Source: Acidimicrobiia bacterium (GTDB lineage: Bacteria > Actinomycetota > Acidimicrobiia > Acidimicrobiales > SZUA-35). Taken from it: a DNA stretch of 6,527 nucleotides. The notes under the pieces were generated by a model. The model saw nothing but the letters and a program-made list of their open reading frames with translations. It was not told where the DNA came from and made no database searches. This document shows, in pieces, positions 5,864-6,527 of this stretch. A program made the translations under genes and the position numbers. The stretch spans positions 1 through 6,527 of the forward strand of contig JAOUGG010000145.1 in NCBI GenBank assembly GCA_029857855.1, in the 5' to 3' direction. Positions within the stretch are counted from its first letter, which is position 1. Each line of letters begins with the position of its first letter.

Positions 5864-5869
5864 ACGCTA
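5864..5869 (-). promoter_or_regulatory. Candidate -10 box (TAGCGT) for a leaderless TPR-gene mRNA
   Basis: TAGCGT matches TANNNT and ends 7 nt before the ATG at 5856, the same spacing as at the AAKK gene, so the transcript could begin at the start codon. No recognisable -35 element lies 16-18 bp upstream. A GAGG only 2 nt before the ATG is too close to be a normal Shine-Dalgarno sequence. Confidence 0.4.
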
Positions 5870-5914
5870 CCTTGCCGCCCGACCGCTCGGGTCGTGCTCT
5901 CCTACAGCCTGGGA

Positions 5915-5945
5915 ACCGATCAGCGTCGGTGCAGACCGATCAACG
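5915..5945. repeat. Pair of 11-bp direct repeats, 20 bp apart
   Basis: ACCGATCAGCG (5915-5925) and ACCGATCAACG (5935-5945) match at 10 of 11 positions and start 20 bp apart, about two helical turns. They lie between the rRNA terminator and the TPR gene, roughly 60-90 bp upstream of the TPR start. Two turns' spacing suits a pair of regulator sites, but this is inference. Confidence 0.4.
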
Positions 5946-5949
5946 CGAA

Positions 5950-5975
5950 TGAGAGGCCCCGTGAAGGGCCTCTCA
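5950..5975 (-). terminator. rrf: Probable rRNA operon terminator
   Basis: A 10-bp perfect stem (TGAGAGGCCC/GGGCCTCTCA) with a 6-nt loop begins about 12 nt after the 3' end of 5S rRNA. The minus-strand tail reads TTCGCGTT, only partly T-rich, as is usual for high-GC genomes. Its position makes it the likely end of the rRNA transcript, though leakage into the TPR gene is possible. Confidence 0.7.
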
Positions 5976-5987
5976 CTCTTGAGAAAT

Positions 5988-6103
<116 letters not shown>

Positions 6104-6250
6104 CCTTGCACACAGACCGAGCATGGAAGCCGGGTTCTGCTATGTCTTAGATCGTTGTTCTTGAGAACTGAATAGCGAGTACGAACATCGTTGCAGTTAC
6201 ATCGAGGCGAAGCCTCGATAAGAACTTGTGCGTAGTAATAACAATGACAT
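6104..6250 (-). other. 23S-5S internal transcribed spacer
   Basis: This 147-bp spacer is much less GC-rich than the genes. It holds no tRNA. On the minus strand it contains CTATTCAGTTCTCAAGAAC, a type of sequence often seen in 23S-5S spacers of Gram-positive bacteria. It also contains an 8-bp hairpin with the stem ATCGAGGC/GCCTCGAT and a UUC loop (6201-6219), and a near-perfect longer pairing between 6153-6160 and 6183-6190 (7 of 8). CTTGTG/CACAAG copies at 6225-6230 and 6253-6258 could form a stem at the 23S 3' end. These are probably processing structures. Confidence 0.75.

Positions 6251-6527
<277 letters not shown>

Overview
The window is GC-rich (roughly 60-65% in the coding part). Every gene I can support is on the minus strand, so transcription runs from right to left. 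The gene order resembles the actinobacterial neighbourhood known from Mycobacterium tuberculosis Rv1691-Rv1696: a TPR protein, a HAD phosphatase, a small hypothetical protein, tlyA, nadK/ppnK and recN. Two things differ here: a class I fructose-bisphosphate aldolase sits between the TPR gene and the phosphatase, and a lysine-rich AAKK-repeat protein occupies the slot just before tlyA. I infer a high-GC Actinomycetota member, possibly a deep-branching class such as Acidimicrobiia. The class-level guess is weak.

Layout in transcription order, right to left. The 3' end of a 23S rRNA gene (6251-6527, cut by the window edge) is followed by a structured spacer, a complete 5S rRNA (about 5988-6103) and a hairpin that probably terminates the rRNA operon (5950-5975). 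Next come a TPR-family protein with a long basic disordered N-terminus (4834-5856), a strong 12-bp hairpin (4709-4736), a class I fructose-bisphosphate aldolase (3777-4664), a HAD-IIA sugar-phosphate phosphatase (2987-3766), the AAKK-tail protein (2153-2905), tlyA (1257-2090), nadK (350-1222) and the first 106 codons of recN (1-319).

How the genes fit together: the rRNA operon and tlyA (an rRNA 2'-O-methyltransferase) belong to ribosome production. The aldolase and HAD phosphatase belong to central carbon and sugar-phosphate metabolism and look co-transcribed. nadK makes NADP and recN works in double-strand break repair. tlyA-nadK-recN is tightly packed, and tiny in-frame ORFs bridge both gaps. 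Two genes (the TPR gene and the AAKK gene) have a TANNNT box ending exactly 7 nt before the start codon, which suggests leaderless mRNAs.

I see no mobile element, CRISPR array, tRNA or defence system. This is a mostly conserved housekeeping region. The less understood parts are the TPR protein, the AAKK protein and the intergenic architecture.
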